The translations under genes and the position numbers were made by a program. The notes beneath the pieces were generated by a model. It had not been told where the DNA came from. It saw only the letters and a list, made by a program, of their open reading frames with translations, and made no database searches. DNA of 64,000 nucleotides from Amycolatopsis acidicola (GTDB lineage: Bacteria; Actinomycetota; Actinomycetes; Mycobacteriales; Pseudonocardiaceae), in assembly GCF_007713735.2 (NCBI RefSeq), contig NZ_VMNW02000008.1:62001-126000 (forward strand), written 5' to 3'. Positions within the stretch are counted from its first letter, which is position 1, and each line of letters starts with the position of its first letter. Positions 45,001 to 53,625 of the stretch are shown here, piece after piece.

Positions 45001-45010
45001 AACCGGTAAT
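45001..45010. promoter_or_regulatory. Operator-like site AACCGGTAAT
   Basis: The dyad lies just upstream of the first DHDPS-type gene, within an AT-rich patch (45001-45045) that likely holds the promoter. Confidence 0.6.
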
Positions 45011-45179
45011 ATACTACATACAACTACCTGTGTATACCGGGAACTTGGTGATTTTCGAGCGCTCCACGCTCACCGAGGCGCGCTGAGCGGCAAAAGAGCC
45101 AGGACGCCACGTCCTGGCCCGGAATCGCAGCGGTCAGCCGAGCTGCCCGGCATTCCCGGGCGGCGGAGTGCCGAGAACG

Positions 45180-45851
45180 TCAGTCCCCCTCGGGCTTGTT
45201 CCATTCCCCGCGGATGTGGCTGAGATGCTGGCGCATCAGTTCCTCCGCTCGCCCGGCATCACCGGCGACCACGGCGTCGAGAATGGGCCGGTGTTCCTCC
45301 GCCGATTTGACCAGCCGGCCTTGCTGGCTCAGGACACCGAGCCCTTTCTGCGGCGTCTTGTCGCGCAAGTTCTCGACGATGCTCGTCAAATGGTCGTTTC
45401 CCAGCATCGCCAGCAGACCCAGGTGGAACTGCCGATCGGCGTCGATGTACAGCACGAGGTCCTCGTCCCGGGCGCCGCGCACGATGTCATCGGCCAGCGC
45501 GCCGAACTCGCCGGCCCTGGCGGCGACCTTGCCCGTCCGGGCCAGTTGCCCCATCGCCGGGACCTCCAGCATGACCCGCACCTGGTAAATGTCGGCCAGG
45601 TCCTTGTCGCTGATCGGGACGACCCGGTAGCCGCGGTTGCGGACCGGCTCCATGAGGCCCTGCTGGACCAGCGTGAGCATCGCCTCGCGGACAGGGCTGT
45701 TCGAGACGCCCAGCGTCGCGGCAAGACCGGCGGCCGAGTAGATCTCGCCCGGCTTGATCTCGCCCGCGATCAGCCCTTTGCGGATCACCACGAGCGCCTG
45801 CTCGCGCAGGCTCTCGTGGCGCTGCAGATGACTGCCTGACTGAACGGTCAT
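45180..45851 (-). CDS. GntR-family regulator (FCD type), likely local master regulator
   Basis: A 223-residue regulator with N-terminal wHTH (GEIKPGEIYSAAGLAATLGV, SPVREAMLTLVQQGLM, residues 20-75) and an FCD ligand domain containing DADRQFHLGLL. ATG 45851 is preferred because GAGGAG lies six bases upstream; GTG 45857 overlaps it. A perfect dyad TTACCGGTAA lies 53 bases upstream, suggesting autoregulation, and the same dyad is repeated in front of the permease, ALDH, DHDPS and MFS units nearby. Probable repressor with a catabolic ligand. Confidence 0.9.
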   Translation of the reverse strand: MTVQSGSHLQRHESLREQALVVIRKGLIAGEIKPGEIYSAAGLAATLGVSNSPVREAMLTLVQQGLMEPVRNRGYRVVPISDKDLADIYQVRVMLEVPAMGQLARTGKVAARAGEFGALADDIVRGARDEDLVLYIDADRQFHLGLLAMLGNDHLTSIVENLRDKTPQKGLGVLSQQGRLVKSAEEHRPILDAVVAGDAGRAEELMRQHLSHIRGEWNKPEGD

Positions 45852-45903
45852 GAACACTCCTCCCCACTGGACGCCGCATGCCTCCGTGGCTTTTAGTCAA
45901 ATG

Positions 45904-45913
45904 TTACCGGTAA
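45904..45913. promoter_or_regulatory. Autoregulatory operator TTACCGGTAA
   Basis: A perfect 10-bp palindrome in the leader of the GntR gene. It is the best match to the consensus of the cluster. Confidence 0.65.
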
Positions 45914-45980
45914 ACCATGGCACGCCGGGCCAAGGCCGGTCGTCCCGGTCGAGGGAAACCAGGACGACCAGCGAGAACCG

Positions 45981-47459
45981 TCAGTGGTCGAGTGAGAACC
46001 AGGTCGTCTTGAGTTCCGTGTACTGCTCGAATGCCTCGAGCCCCTTGTCGTGCCCGCCGAACCCGGAGGTCTTGAACCCGCCGAACGGCGTGGTGATGTC
46101 ACCTTCGCCGTAGCAGTTCACGGTAACCGTGCCGGCGTCCACGAGCCCGGACACACGGTGCGCCCTGCCCAGGTCGTGAGTGAACACCGACGCCGCGAGT
46201 CCGTATTCGGTGCCGTTGGCGAGCTCGACAGCCTGCTCCTCGGTGTCGAAGGTCAGCACCGAGACCACAGGCCCGAAAATCTCCTCGCGAGCCACGGCCA
46301 TGTCCGGCCTGACGTTGTCGAGCACGGTCGGCTCGACGAACCAGCCGCCCGTCTCCTCGAGGATCCGGTTGCCGCCGTAGGCGACCGTCGCCCCCTCCGC
46401 GCGGGCACCGTCGATGTAGCGCAGGATGCGCTCCAGCGCACTGGGCTCGATCACCGGCCCCAGCTTGGTGTCGCGGTCAGCCGGGCTGCCGACCTTCCAT
46501 TCCGCCAGCTTGTCGACGACGGCGGCCACGAGCCGGTCATGCGCCGGCGCTTCGACGAGAATGCGCGAGCCCGCGGTGCAGTTTTGGCCGGTGTTCCAGA
46601 AGGCCGCGCCTACAAGCTCCTCGGCGACGTAGTCGACGTCACGCTCCACCGCGTCCGCGAACACGATCTGCGGGCTCTTACCACCGCATTCCAGGCCTAC
46701 CGCCTTGAGATTGCTGTCGGCGGCGTAGCGGAGGAACTCCCGCCCGACCGCCGTAGAGCCGGTGAACGCGACGACGTCGACATCCGGGTGCAGTCCCAGC
46801 GCCTTGCCCGCGACCTCACCCCGGCCCGGCAGCACACTCAGCACCCCCGCGGGGACACCGGCCTCGAGCGCCAGTTCGGCGATGCGCAAGGTGGAAAGCG
46901 GCGCCTGCTCCGGCGGCTTGATGATCACCGAGTTGCCGGCGGCCAGCGCGGGTCCGAGCTTCCACGACAGGGTCGCGGCCGGGAAGTTCCACGGCAGGAC
47001 CGCGGCCACCACACCCCGCGGCTGCCGGGTGATCAACGCGAGGCTGTCGGACCCGGTCGGCGATACCTTGCCGAAAACCTTGTCAAGGCTTTCGGCATAC
47101 CAGCGCAAGGTCGCGACCACATCAGGCAGGTCGAGGGTCTCGCAGTCGGTGATGGGCTTGCCCGCGTTGACCGAATCGAGGTAGGCGAGCTGGTGGAGGT
47201 TCTGCTCGACCAGATCCGCGAACCGCAGCATCACCGACTTGCGCTCGGCGGGCGCGAGGCCGGACCAGGCGCCCTCGGCGAAGGCGCGGCGGGCCGCGGC
47301 GACCGCGCGGTCGACGTCTTCCGGACCCGCCGCCGCGACATGAGCGAGGACCTCCCCGGTGGCCGGGTTGTAGGTCTCCAACGTCTCACCGGACGCGGCA
47401 TCGACGAACTTGCCGTCGATGAGCGCCTGGGTCGGCGTCGTGATCGTGGCCTGCGACAT
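45981..47459 (-). CDS. Aldehyde dehydrogenase (PuuC-like)
   Basis: A 492-residue NAD(P) aldehyde dehydrogenase: PWNFPAATLSWKLGPALAAGN, FTGSTAVGREFLRYA, base Glu in LECGGKSP, catalytic Cys in NTGQNCTAGSRIL and C-terminal PFGGFKTSGFGGHDK. It resembles gamma-glutamyl-gamma-aminobutyraldehyde and betaine-aldehyde dehydrogenases. Operator-like TTACCGATGA at 47494 lies upstream. It converts an amino- or acylamino-aldehyde to an acid, substrate unknown. Confidence 0.9.
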   Translation of the reverse strand: MSQATITTPTQALIDGKFVDAASGETLETYNPATGEVLAHVAAAGPEDVDRAVAAARRAFAEGAWSGLAPAERKSVMLRFADLVEQNLHQLAYLDSVNAGKPITDCETLDLPDVVATLRWYAESLDKVFGKVSPTGSDSLALITRQPRGVVAAVLPWNFPAATLSWKLGPALAAGNSVIIKPPEQAPLSTLRIAELALEAGVPAGVLSVLPGRGEVAGKALGLHPDVDVVAFTGSTAVGREFLRYAADSNLKAVGLECGGKSPQIVFADAVERDVDYVAEELVGAAFWNTGQNCTAGSRILVEAPAHDRLVAAVVDKLAEWKVGSPADRDTKLGPVIEPSALERILRYIDGARAEGATVAYGGNRILEETGGWFVEPTVLDNVRPDMAVAREEIFGPVVSVLTFDTEEQAVELANGTEYGLAASVFTHDLGRAHRVSGLVDAGTVTVNCYGEGDITTPFGGFKTSGFGGHDKGLEAFEQYTELKTTWFSLDH

Positions 47460-47493
47460 CTCGCACCCTTCGTAGTCGGTTACACTTTACACA

Positions 47494-47503
47494 TTACCGA
47501 TGA
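47494..47503. promoter_or_regulatory. Operator-like site TTACCGATGA
   Basis: A degenerate form of the GntR dyad, 35 bases upstream of the ALDH start, next to a GGTTACAC half-site. Confidence 0.5.
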
Positions 47504-47523
47504 CTAATCTAGCAGATCAGATC

Positions 47524-48858
47524 TCAGTGCGGTTCCTGCTGGGCATCCTGCTTTTCGGGCACCGCCGCGTAGGCAACGGTGCGCAGGCTCCGGGTCTCGC
47601 GAGCCAGCACGATCGCGGTGATGGTCACGAGCCCGAGCATCCCGATGTAGACGTAAACGAGCGACAGCGAATCGCCACCGGCACCGAAGAGTGCCGTGGC
47701 GATGAACGGGGCGAGACCACCCGCGAACACCGCGCCGACGTTGGAACTGATCGCGGTCCCGCTGAACCGGAACTCGGTCGGGAACAGTTCGGCGAACCAC
47801 GACGGCTCCACCGAGAGCATGGGAGCCATCCCGAACGCGTAGGCGGCCATGAAGGCCAGCCAGATCGGCCCTGTCTGCCCGGATCCGACAAGCAGGAAGA
47901 ACGGGACGTAGAACGCCAGCATGAAGCAGGCACCGCCGGCGAACACCTTTTTCCTGCCCACCAGGTCGGACACGTATCCCCACAAGGGAATCATCGGGAT
48001 CGCCACCGCCGAAGCGAGGAACACCCCCAGAGTCGTCACCGTCGAGGACGCATGGCCGGTTGTCTCCGCGTAGGTGACGGCGAACGCCGTAATGAGATAG
48101 GCGGACGCGTTCTCCAGGATGCGGAGACCGACGACGGTCGCGACACTCCTCCACTGCGACCGCAGCGACTCGCGGAGCGACGGCGGTCGAGTCCCCTCCC
48201 CCTGGACAGCCTGGAACGCGGGCGTCTCCTCCACCGCGCGGCGGATGATCAGGCTTCCCACAACAGCGAGCACGCTGACCAGGAAAGGGATCCGCCAGCC
48301 CCACGAAGAGAAGCTCGCGTCGGACATCGTCGCCGACATCAGGGTGAACAGGCCCGCCGCGGGCAACGTTCCGATGTACTCCCCGGAGTTGATCATGCTG
48401 GAGAAGAAGCCGCGCCGGTGCTCGGGCGCGTATTCCAGGACGAGCACCGCGGACCCGCTCCACTCACCGCCGACCCCGATGCCCTGAACGACGCGCAGCA
48501 GGACCAGGAGGATCGGCGAGATGACGCCGACCTGGTCGTAGGTCGGAAGCAGGCCGATCGCGACGGTGCCCAGCCCCATCACCAGAATCGTGATCACGAG
48601 GGTCGGCGACCTGCCGATCCGGTCCCCGAGCCTGCCGAACACGAGCCCACCCACCGGGCGGGCGACGAAACCGACCGCGAAGGTGCCGAACGACGCGAGC
48701 AGCCCGACGAAATCGGACGCGCCCGGGAAGAACACGTGGGGGAACACGAGGGCGGCGGCGAGCCCGTAGAGATAGAAGTCGTACCACTCCAGCGCCTGAC
48801 CACTGATACTCGCGATCAGTGCCCGCTTGAACGGCCGGGCGGGCCGGGTTGCAGTCAT
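47524..48858 (-). CDS. MHS-type MFS transporter
   Basis: A 444-residue metabolite:H+ symporter with 12 helices: ISGQALEWYDFYLYGLAAAL in helix 1, the motif-A loop GGLVFGRLGDRIGRSPTL, and LRVVQGIGVGGEWSGS in helix 4, characteristic of the ShiA/PcaT/ProP branch. ATG 48858 has only a weak ribosome site; an upstream extension in frame is Pro/Arg-rich and unlikely. It lies leftward, and operator-like TGACCG/AACCGGTCA sits about 190 bases upstream. Likely importer for the acids processed by the neighbouring unit. Confidence 0.9.
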   Translation of the reverse strand: MTATRPARPFKRALIASISGQALEWYDFYLYGLAAALVFPHVFFPGASDFVGLLASFGTFAVGFVARPVGGLVFGRLGDRIGRSPTLVITILVMGLGTVAIGLLPTYDQVGVISPILLVLLRVVQGIGVGGEWSGSAVLVLEYAPEHRRGFFSSMINSGEYIGTLPAAGLFTLMSATMSDASFSSWGWRIPFLVSVLAVVGSLIIRRAVEETPAFQAVQGEGTRPPSLRESLRSQWRSVATVVGLRILENASAYLITAFAVTYAETTGHASSTVTTLGVFLASAVAIPMIPLWGYVSDLVGRKKVFAGGACFMLAFYVPFFLLVGSGQTGPIWLAFMAAYAFGMAPMLSVEPSWFAELFPTEFRFSGTAISSNVGAVFAGGLAPFIATALFGAGGDSLSLVYVYIGMLGLVTITAIVLARETRSLRTVAYAAVPEKQDAQQEPH

Positions 48859-49034
48859 CGTCAGCCAATCCGTTGTCAGGAGCGCGGCCGGTCCGCGGAC
48901 CGGTGGTGGACGAGGAGGAAGACGGGTTCCGCGTGCCACCCATGCCAAGAGCCTCGCCGCCGGGCACCCAGCGGATGCGCGACCACCGGGCACCCGACCG
49001 CAGGGGTCGAAACATCCGAGCCATCAGTAAAATG

Positions 49035-49051
49035 TGACCGATAACCGGTCA
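49035..49051. promoter_or_regulatory. Operator-like dyad TGACCG...CCGGTCA
   Basis: TGACCG (49035-49040) and CCGGTCA (49045-49051), containing AACCGGTCA, resemble the GntR sites. They lie upstream of the MHS transporter. Confidence 0.5.
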
Positions 49052-49193
49052 CTATAGCCAAGAGAAGCCGGGACGCCAAGACTTCACTTGCCCCCGGCGC
49101 ATCCTGGCATCCGCATTCGCCCGCGGTCCTCGCGCGCGTGACCAACCCGGCACACCTGCCACTCCTTGACAGTGATAGATGACACGTAGAGTA

Positions 49194-49216
49194 TTACCGT
49201 TCACGTAACCGATGAC
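49194..49216. promoter_or_regulatory. Operator-like pair TTACCGTTCA / GTAACCGATGAC
   Basis: Two half-related sites side by side in an AT-rich patch, in the divergent region. They match the 47494 and 32491 sites. Confidence 0.5.
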
Positions 49217-49568
49217 GTGGGGAGCGCCCGTGGATCCTCGACCCGGCGGCCGAGAGGCGACCCACCCTTCCCTGCGCCCGGCGTCCTGTCCGCGCCCACG
49301 AAGTCCTGGGCTGCCGATTCCTTTCGGCCGCACGGGCGGGGAACGCCGTAACACGTCTGTCATGAAATCGAATGGATCGGGCACTCGTTTTAACCTGACG
49401 GCGCTTGCAAATTCTCCCCATGCGCTTGAGGCTGTCTTCACGGCAACGCCTGATCGACGATCGAGTAGTCTTCCGCAAATCGCGTCACTGACCGAAACGC
49501 ACGCGGATGACGCTGATCGCGGTAATTCCAGGATGATCCGACGATCACCGGACGAGGAGGAGATTTCG

Positions 49569-49634
49569 GTGACGCCCCCGACCTCGAACCTTCGTACCAA
49601 CTGGGTGCATCGCGCGCTCTCGGGTTACAACTAG
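49569..49634 (+). CDS. Possible 21-residue small ORF
   Basis: GTG at 49569 is preceded by GAGGAGGAG six bases upstream, a stronger site than most genes here, and the frame ends at TAG 49632-49634. It encodes a short polar peptide ending LSGYN. It could be a leader peptide, a gene remnant or chance. No homology is known to me. Confidence 0.25.
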   Translation: MTPPTSNLRTNWVHRALSGYN

Positions 49635-49921
49635 CCTTCCGGCACCTCTTGGGCGCCCTCATGGCGTTCTGCGCACCTGCTTGACTCCCGCTGCACCGGG
49701 CCACATTGATGATGTCCGCCCGAGGGTTCGCCTGCAGCGATGAGACAGCGGCGCTTCGCGGCCATTCAGGGTTGTCTTCAATTCATCACGAGCACGACAT
49801 TCCGCGCGTTCGGAAATCCAAGGGCCGTGCCGACGCGCGGACATTTTCCGTGCACGATTCTCCCCGTTCATGGATTCATCGTTCTCGTGACCGACCATCT
49901 CACCCCTCGATAGGAGCCGAC

Positions 49922-51265
49922 ATGACGACGTACCCGCCGGATTCCGACCGGAAAACGCTCCACCGCGCCATCGCGGCTGCCGCGATCGGCAACTTCGTGA
50001 CCTGGTTCGACTTCGCCACGTACGGCTTCCTCGCGCTCATCATCAGCGAGGTTTTCTTTCCCGCGGGCAACCCGGCTCTGAGCCTGCTGTCGACCTTCGC
50101 CATCTTCGGCGTGGCCTTCTTGATGGAGCCGGTCGGTGCGTTCGTTTTCGGCCGGCTCGGAGACACCATGGGCCGCAAGACGATCCTCGCCACGGTCATC
50201 ATCATGATGTCCGCGGCGACCTTCATCGTCGGGCTGCTGCCCGGCTACGCCCAGATCGGCGTGACCGCGCCGATCCTGCTGTTGATCGTCCGCTTGTTAC
50301 AGGGGTTCGCCGCCGGAGGTGAACCCGGCGGGGCGGCGACGTTCCTCGTGGAGTCCGCTCAGCCGGAGCGGCGTGCCCGCACCGTGAGCGTCTGGCACTG
50401 TTCGAGCTATCTGTCCAATGTGGGCGCGTCGCTGCTGATTCTCGGACTCTACGCGGTCCTTTCGGACGAGCAGATGCACGCGTGGGGCTGGCGGGTGCCC
50501 TTCCTGATCGCGGCTCCGATCGGAGTCATCGGGCTGATCATCCGCCTGAAGCTGAGTGATACCCCCGAATTCGAGAAGATGAAGTCCGAGGGTTCGCTGA
50601 GCGAGTCCCCGCTGCGCGAGGTCCTCACGGTCAACCGCCGCCAGGTCCTGCAGGTGATCGGCTGCTCGGCGTTCCAGTACGCCGCGTTCTACTTCGTGTT
50701 CATCTACATGGAGACCTACCTCAAGTCGGAGCTGGCCTTCTCCAGCACCGCGGCGTCGATGTCGACCGTCGCCTGCCTGGTCATCGCGTCCATCTCGATC
50801 TTCGGCTTCGCCCGGATCTGCGATCGGGTGGGGCGAAAACCGATTCTGCGCTGGGCGATGATCATCTGCATCGTGCTCACGTTCCCGGTGTTCCTCCTGA
50901 TCAACAGTGGCAGCGTGCCGCTGGCGATCGTCGGGCACGTCGCGCTCGGGGTGCCGCTGGCGATGTTCATGTCCGCGTCCGGTTCGGCCATGGTCGAGAT
51001 CTTCCCGGCACGGGTGCGATACACCGGGTTCTCGGTCGGCTTCAACGTCGCCGGCGCGTTGTTCGGCGGCACGGTCGCCTACGCCGCGACTCTGCTGATC
51101 TCGTTGACCGGATCATCGTTGTCGCCTTCCGCGATCATCATCGCGACGGCGCTGATCGCGTTGGTCGCTGTCGCGACGATGAAGGAGACCGCCGGGCCTC
51201 GCCGCGAGGTGGGGGAGGGCCAACACCGGGAACCCGCCGCCGCGCCCGCCGGCGACACGCAGTGA
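49922..51265 (+). CDS. MHS-type MFS transporter
   Basis: A 447-residue 12-helix symporter of the metabolite:H+ symporter branch: AIGNFVTWFDFATYGFLALI, motif-A GAFVFGRLGDTMGRKTIL, and LLQGFAAGGEPGGAATF in helix 4. A charged tail of ~25 residues follows. AGGAG lies six bases before the ATG at 49922. It is 37 bases upstream of the dimethylformamidase-like gene, so it may bring in that enzyme's substrate. It is not close in sequence to the leftward MHS carrier. Confidence 0.9.
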   Translation: MTTYPPDSDRKTLHRAIAAAAIGNFVTWFDFATYGFLALIISEVFFPAGNPALSLLSTFAIFGVAFLMEPVGAFVFGRLGDTMGRKTILATVIIMMSAATFIVGLLPGYAQIGVTAPILLLIVRLLQGFAAGGEPGGAATFLVESAQPERRARTVSVWHCSSYLSNVGASLLILGLYAVLSDEQMHAWGWRVPFLIAAPIGVIGLIIRLKLSDTPEFEKMKSEGSLSESPLREVLTVNRRQVLQVIGCSAFQYAAFYFVFIYMETYLKSELAFSSTAASMSTVACLVIASISIFGFARICDRVGRKPILRWAMIICIVLTFPVFLLINSGSVPLAIVGHVALGVPLAMFMSASGSAMVEIFPARVRYTGFSVGFNVAGALFGGTVAYAATLLISLTGSSLSPSAIIIATALIALVAVATMKETAGPRREVGEGQHREPAAAPAGDTQ

Positions 51266-51302
51266 GTCTCCCCCGCCCTGGTCGTTGAAGGAACTACTCA
51301 TC

Positions 51303-53549
51303 ATGCTGCTTGGCTACTCCAGCGCCCTGAGCGCGACGGCGGGCGAAACATTGACATTCCACGTCAGCACCCGCGACGGTGTCCCTTTTACGGCGAACCT
51401 GGTCCGGTTCGACGGTGTCGAACAGTCCACGATCCCGCACCGCGCCGTGGAAACCGCGGTCCCCAGCGCGGCCGACGGCACTTATGTCGGCCACACGCGA
51501 CAGTCCACCATCGGCTCCGCCATGACCGCGTACCTGGACACGGCCCGGTCCCACCGGAGCTTCGCCGCCGGATTGTGGTTCAGGCGCACCATAGCGTCCG
51601 AAGCCGCGTCAGTCCTGTGGACCGCCGGCCCCGGGCACGGGCGCACCGGGGGCGGTTTCACCATTTCGCTGGACGCTGAAGGTTTTCTGCGGAGCGAGCT
51701 TACCGGTGGGGCGGGCGAACCGTTGGTGCTGCCCACAGCCGTATCACAGAACACGTGGACCTGGGTGCGGCTCGCGGCCGACCCCCGCCACGGTCGAGTC
51801 TCCTTGTATGCCAAGGAGATTGACCCGGACCGCGAACTCGGTACGGCCGAGGTCGCCCTCGCTTCGGATTGGGCGCTGGTGCCCGGCGAGTTCACTGTGG
51901 CGGGTGATGCGTCCCGGAGCCCCGGTTCGATGTTCACCGGCAAGATCGAAGATCCCCGGCTGTACGGGACGCTCGCCGATCTCGAAGCAGGCGACCCCGC
52001 CAACGCTATCGTCGCCTGGCAGATGGGCCGGGACTTCGCGACCTCCCAGGTATTCGACGCCGGCCCTCAGGGCTGCCACGGCGTGCTGCACAACCGTCCC
52101 ACGCGCGCGGTAACCGGTCATGGCTGGACTCCTGGTTCTGTCCGCTACAGCGACGCTCCCGCGGAGTGGAACGCCATCCACTTCCACGCCGACGACGTCG
52201 ACGACCAGCAGTGGCCGGCCGACTTCTCGTTCACCATCCCGGAGGAACTGTCCTCCGGCTGCTACGCGTTCCGGCTCCGTCAAGGCCGATCCGTCGATCA
52301 CCTGCCGTTCTTCATTGCTCCGCGAGGAAGAACCGGATCCAGGGTCCTGTTCGTCGCACCCACGAACACCTATCTCGCCTACGCCAACGAACATCTCTGG
52401 GAGGGCGAACGCGGCGAAAGCCACGCCCGCATGATGGACTTCCCGATCCGGCTCGACGACGCCGAGCGCACCCTGCGCGACCATCCTGAGTTCGGCCGAT
52501 CCGTCTACGACAGCCACGCCGACGGCAGCGGGGTCGTCTACGCCAGTGTGCGCCGTCCCCTGCTCAACGTCCGGCCCGACCATCACAACTGGCTGGTCGG
52601 CGGCCGACGGCACTTCGGCGCCGACTTGTTCATCCTGGGCTGGCTCCGGCGGACCGGCATCGCGTTCGACGTGGTCACCGACAACGAGGTGCACCGCCAG
52701 GGCCGCGAACTGCTCGGACGCTACGACGTCGTGGTCACCGGCAGCCACCCCGAATACGTCACCGCCGAGCACTATGCCGCCGTGATCGACTATCTCGACG
52801 GCGGCGGGAACCTCATGTACCTCGGCGCCAACGGGTTCTACTGGGTCACCAGCTACCTCGACGAGGAACACAGCGGTATCGAGATCCGGCGAGGCTACGC
52901 GGCCACCCGCGACTGGTCCTCCCACCCCGCCGAGCTCCACCACAGCTCGACCGGACAACTCGGTGGCGCCTGGCGCCACCGCGGCATCGACACCAATCCC
53001 CTGCTGGGCATCGGCATGACCGGATGCGGCTTCGCCACAGGTTCGGGCTACACCCGCACCGACGACAGCTACGCACCGGATCTCGAATGGATATTCGACG
53101 GCGTCACATCGCGGATCCTGGGCAAGCACGGCCTCGTCCTGCGAGCCGCTGCCGGCGATGAGCTCGACGGCACGGACTTCCAGCGCGGCACGCCGGCGAG
53201 GACCCGCGTCCTCGCGACATCCGCGCACAGCGAACTGTACTACCCCGCCATCGAAACCCAGACCGAGATCGGGCCCCGGCTCGACGGCCGGTCCAACCCC
53301 CGTGTCCGGGCCGACATGGTGTACGTCTGTCCACAGGGGACTCGAGGTGCGGTGTTCTCAGCCGGATCCATCGCATGGGCCGGCGGGCTTGCCCACAACG
53401 GCTATGACAACGACCTGGCCAGGGTCGCGACGAACGTGCTCCGCCGGTTCTCTCACGCGGAACCGCACGCCCCCTCACGCCAACGTGGCACGAGGTCCCT
53501 TGGGCGGCAATGGATTCGAGCGGCTCGCTCCCGGCCTTGGCACGCCTGA
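51303..53549 (+). CDS. N,N-dimethylformamidase large-subunit-like protein
   Basis: A 748-residue protein matching the DMFase beta/large subunit (~760 residues). It has an N-terminal immunoglobulin-like region, a LamG/concanavalin-like insert at about 75-220 (FAAGLWFRRTIASEAA, NTWTWVRLAADPRHGRVSLYAKEID) and a C-terminal amidohydrolase core with LFVAPTNTYLAYANEHLW, HHNWLVGGRRHFGADLFILGW and NLMYLGANGFYWV. In DMFase an iron is bound by Tyr and Glu residues of this core; candidate residues are present, but I cannot assign them. No small-subunit gene is adjacent. It would hydrolyse a small amide, with uptake by the preceding MFS. Confidence 0.82.
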   Translation: MLLGYSSALSATAGETLTFHVSTRDGVPFTANLVRFDGVEQSTIPHRAVETAVPSAADGTYVGHTRQSTIGSAMTAYLDTARSHRSFAAGLWFRRTIASEAASVLWTAGPGHGRTGGGFTISLDAEGFLRSELTGGAGEPLVLPTAVSQNTWTWVRLAADPRHGRVSLYAKEIDPDRELGTAEVALASDWALVPGEFTVAGDASRSPGSMFTGKIEDPRLYGTLADLEAGDPANAIVAWQMGRDFATSQVFDAGPQGCHGVLHNRPTRAVTGHGWTPGSVRYSDAPAEWNAIHFHADDVDDQQWPADFSFTIPEELSSGCYAFRLRQGRSVDHLPFFIAPRGRTGSRVLFVAPTNTYLAYANEHLWEGERGESHARMMDFPIRLDDAERTLRDHPEFGRSVYDSHADGSGVVYASVRRPLLNVRPDHHNWLVGGRRHFGADLFILGWLRRTGIAFDVVTDNEVHRQGRELLGRYDVVVTGSHPEYVTAEHYAAVIDYLDGGGNLMYLGANGFYWVTSYLDEEHSGIEIRRGYAATRDWSSHPAELHHSSTGQLGGAWRHRGIDTNPLLGIGMTGCGFATGSGYTRTDDSYAPDLEWIFDGVTSRILGKHGLVLRAAAGDELDGTDFQRGTPARTRVLATSAHSELYYPAIETQTEIGPRLDGRSNPRVRADMVYVCPQGTRGAVFSAGSIAWAGGLAHNGYDNDLARVATNVLRRFSHAEPHAPSRQRGTRSLGRQWIRAARSRPWHA

Positions 53550-53562
53550 CAACCGAAGAGCG

Positions 53563-53593
53563 AAGCAGGGCCCCGGTCGTCGGGGCCCTGCTT
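53563..53593 (+). terminator. Hairpin terminator after the DMFase-like gene
   Basis: A 13-bp perfect stem (53563-53575 with 53581-53593), 5-nt loop and a downstream TTT run. It also faces the convergent APC gene ending at 53626. Confidence 0.88.
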
Positions 53594-53625
53594 TTCGTAG
53601 CCACTCCGCGCACCTGCTGAGCGCG

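Larger units (their letters stand above)
48859..49921. other. Long intergenic region with operator-like sites
   Basis: About 1.06 kb between divergent MFS genes. It contains dyads at 49035 and 49194, a short frame with a strong ribosome site at 49569, and no protein I can identify. The segment is less GC-rich around 49160-49210 and 49340-49560. Confidence 0.6.

Noticed and set aside
52111-52120. TAACCGGTCA as a GntR operator
   Set aside because: It lies in the middle of the dimethylformamidase-like coding sequence and is probably chance.
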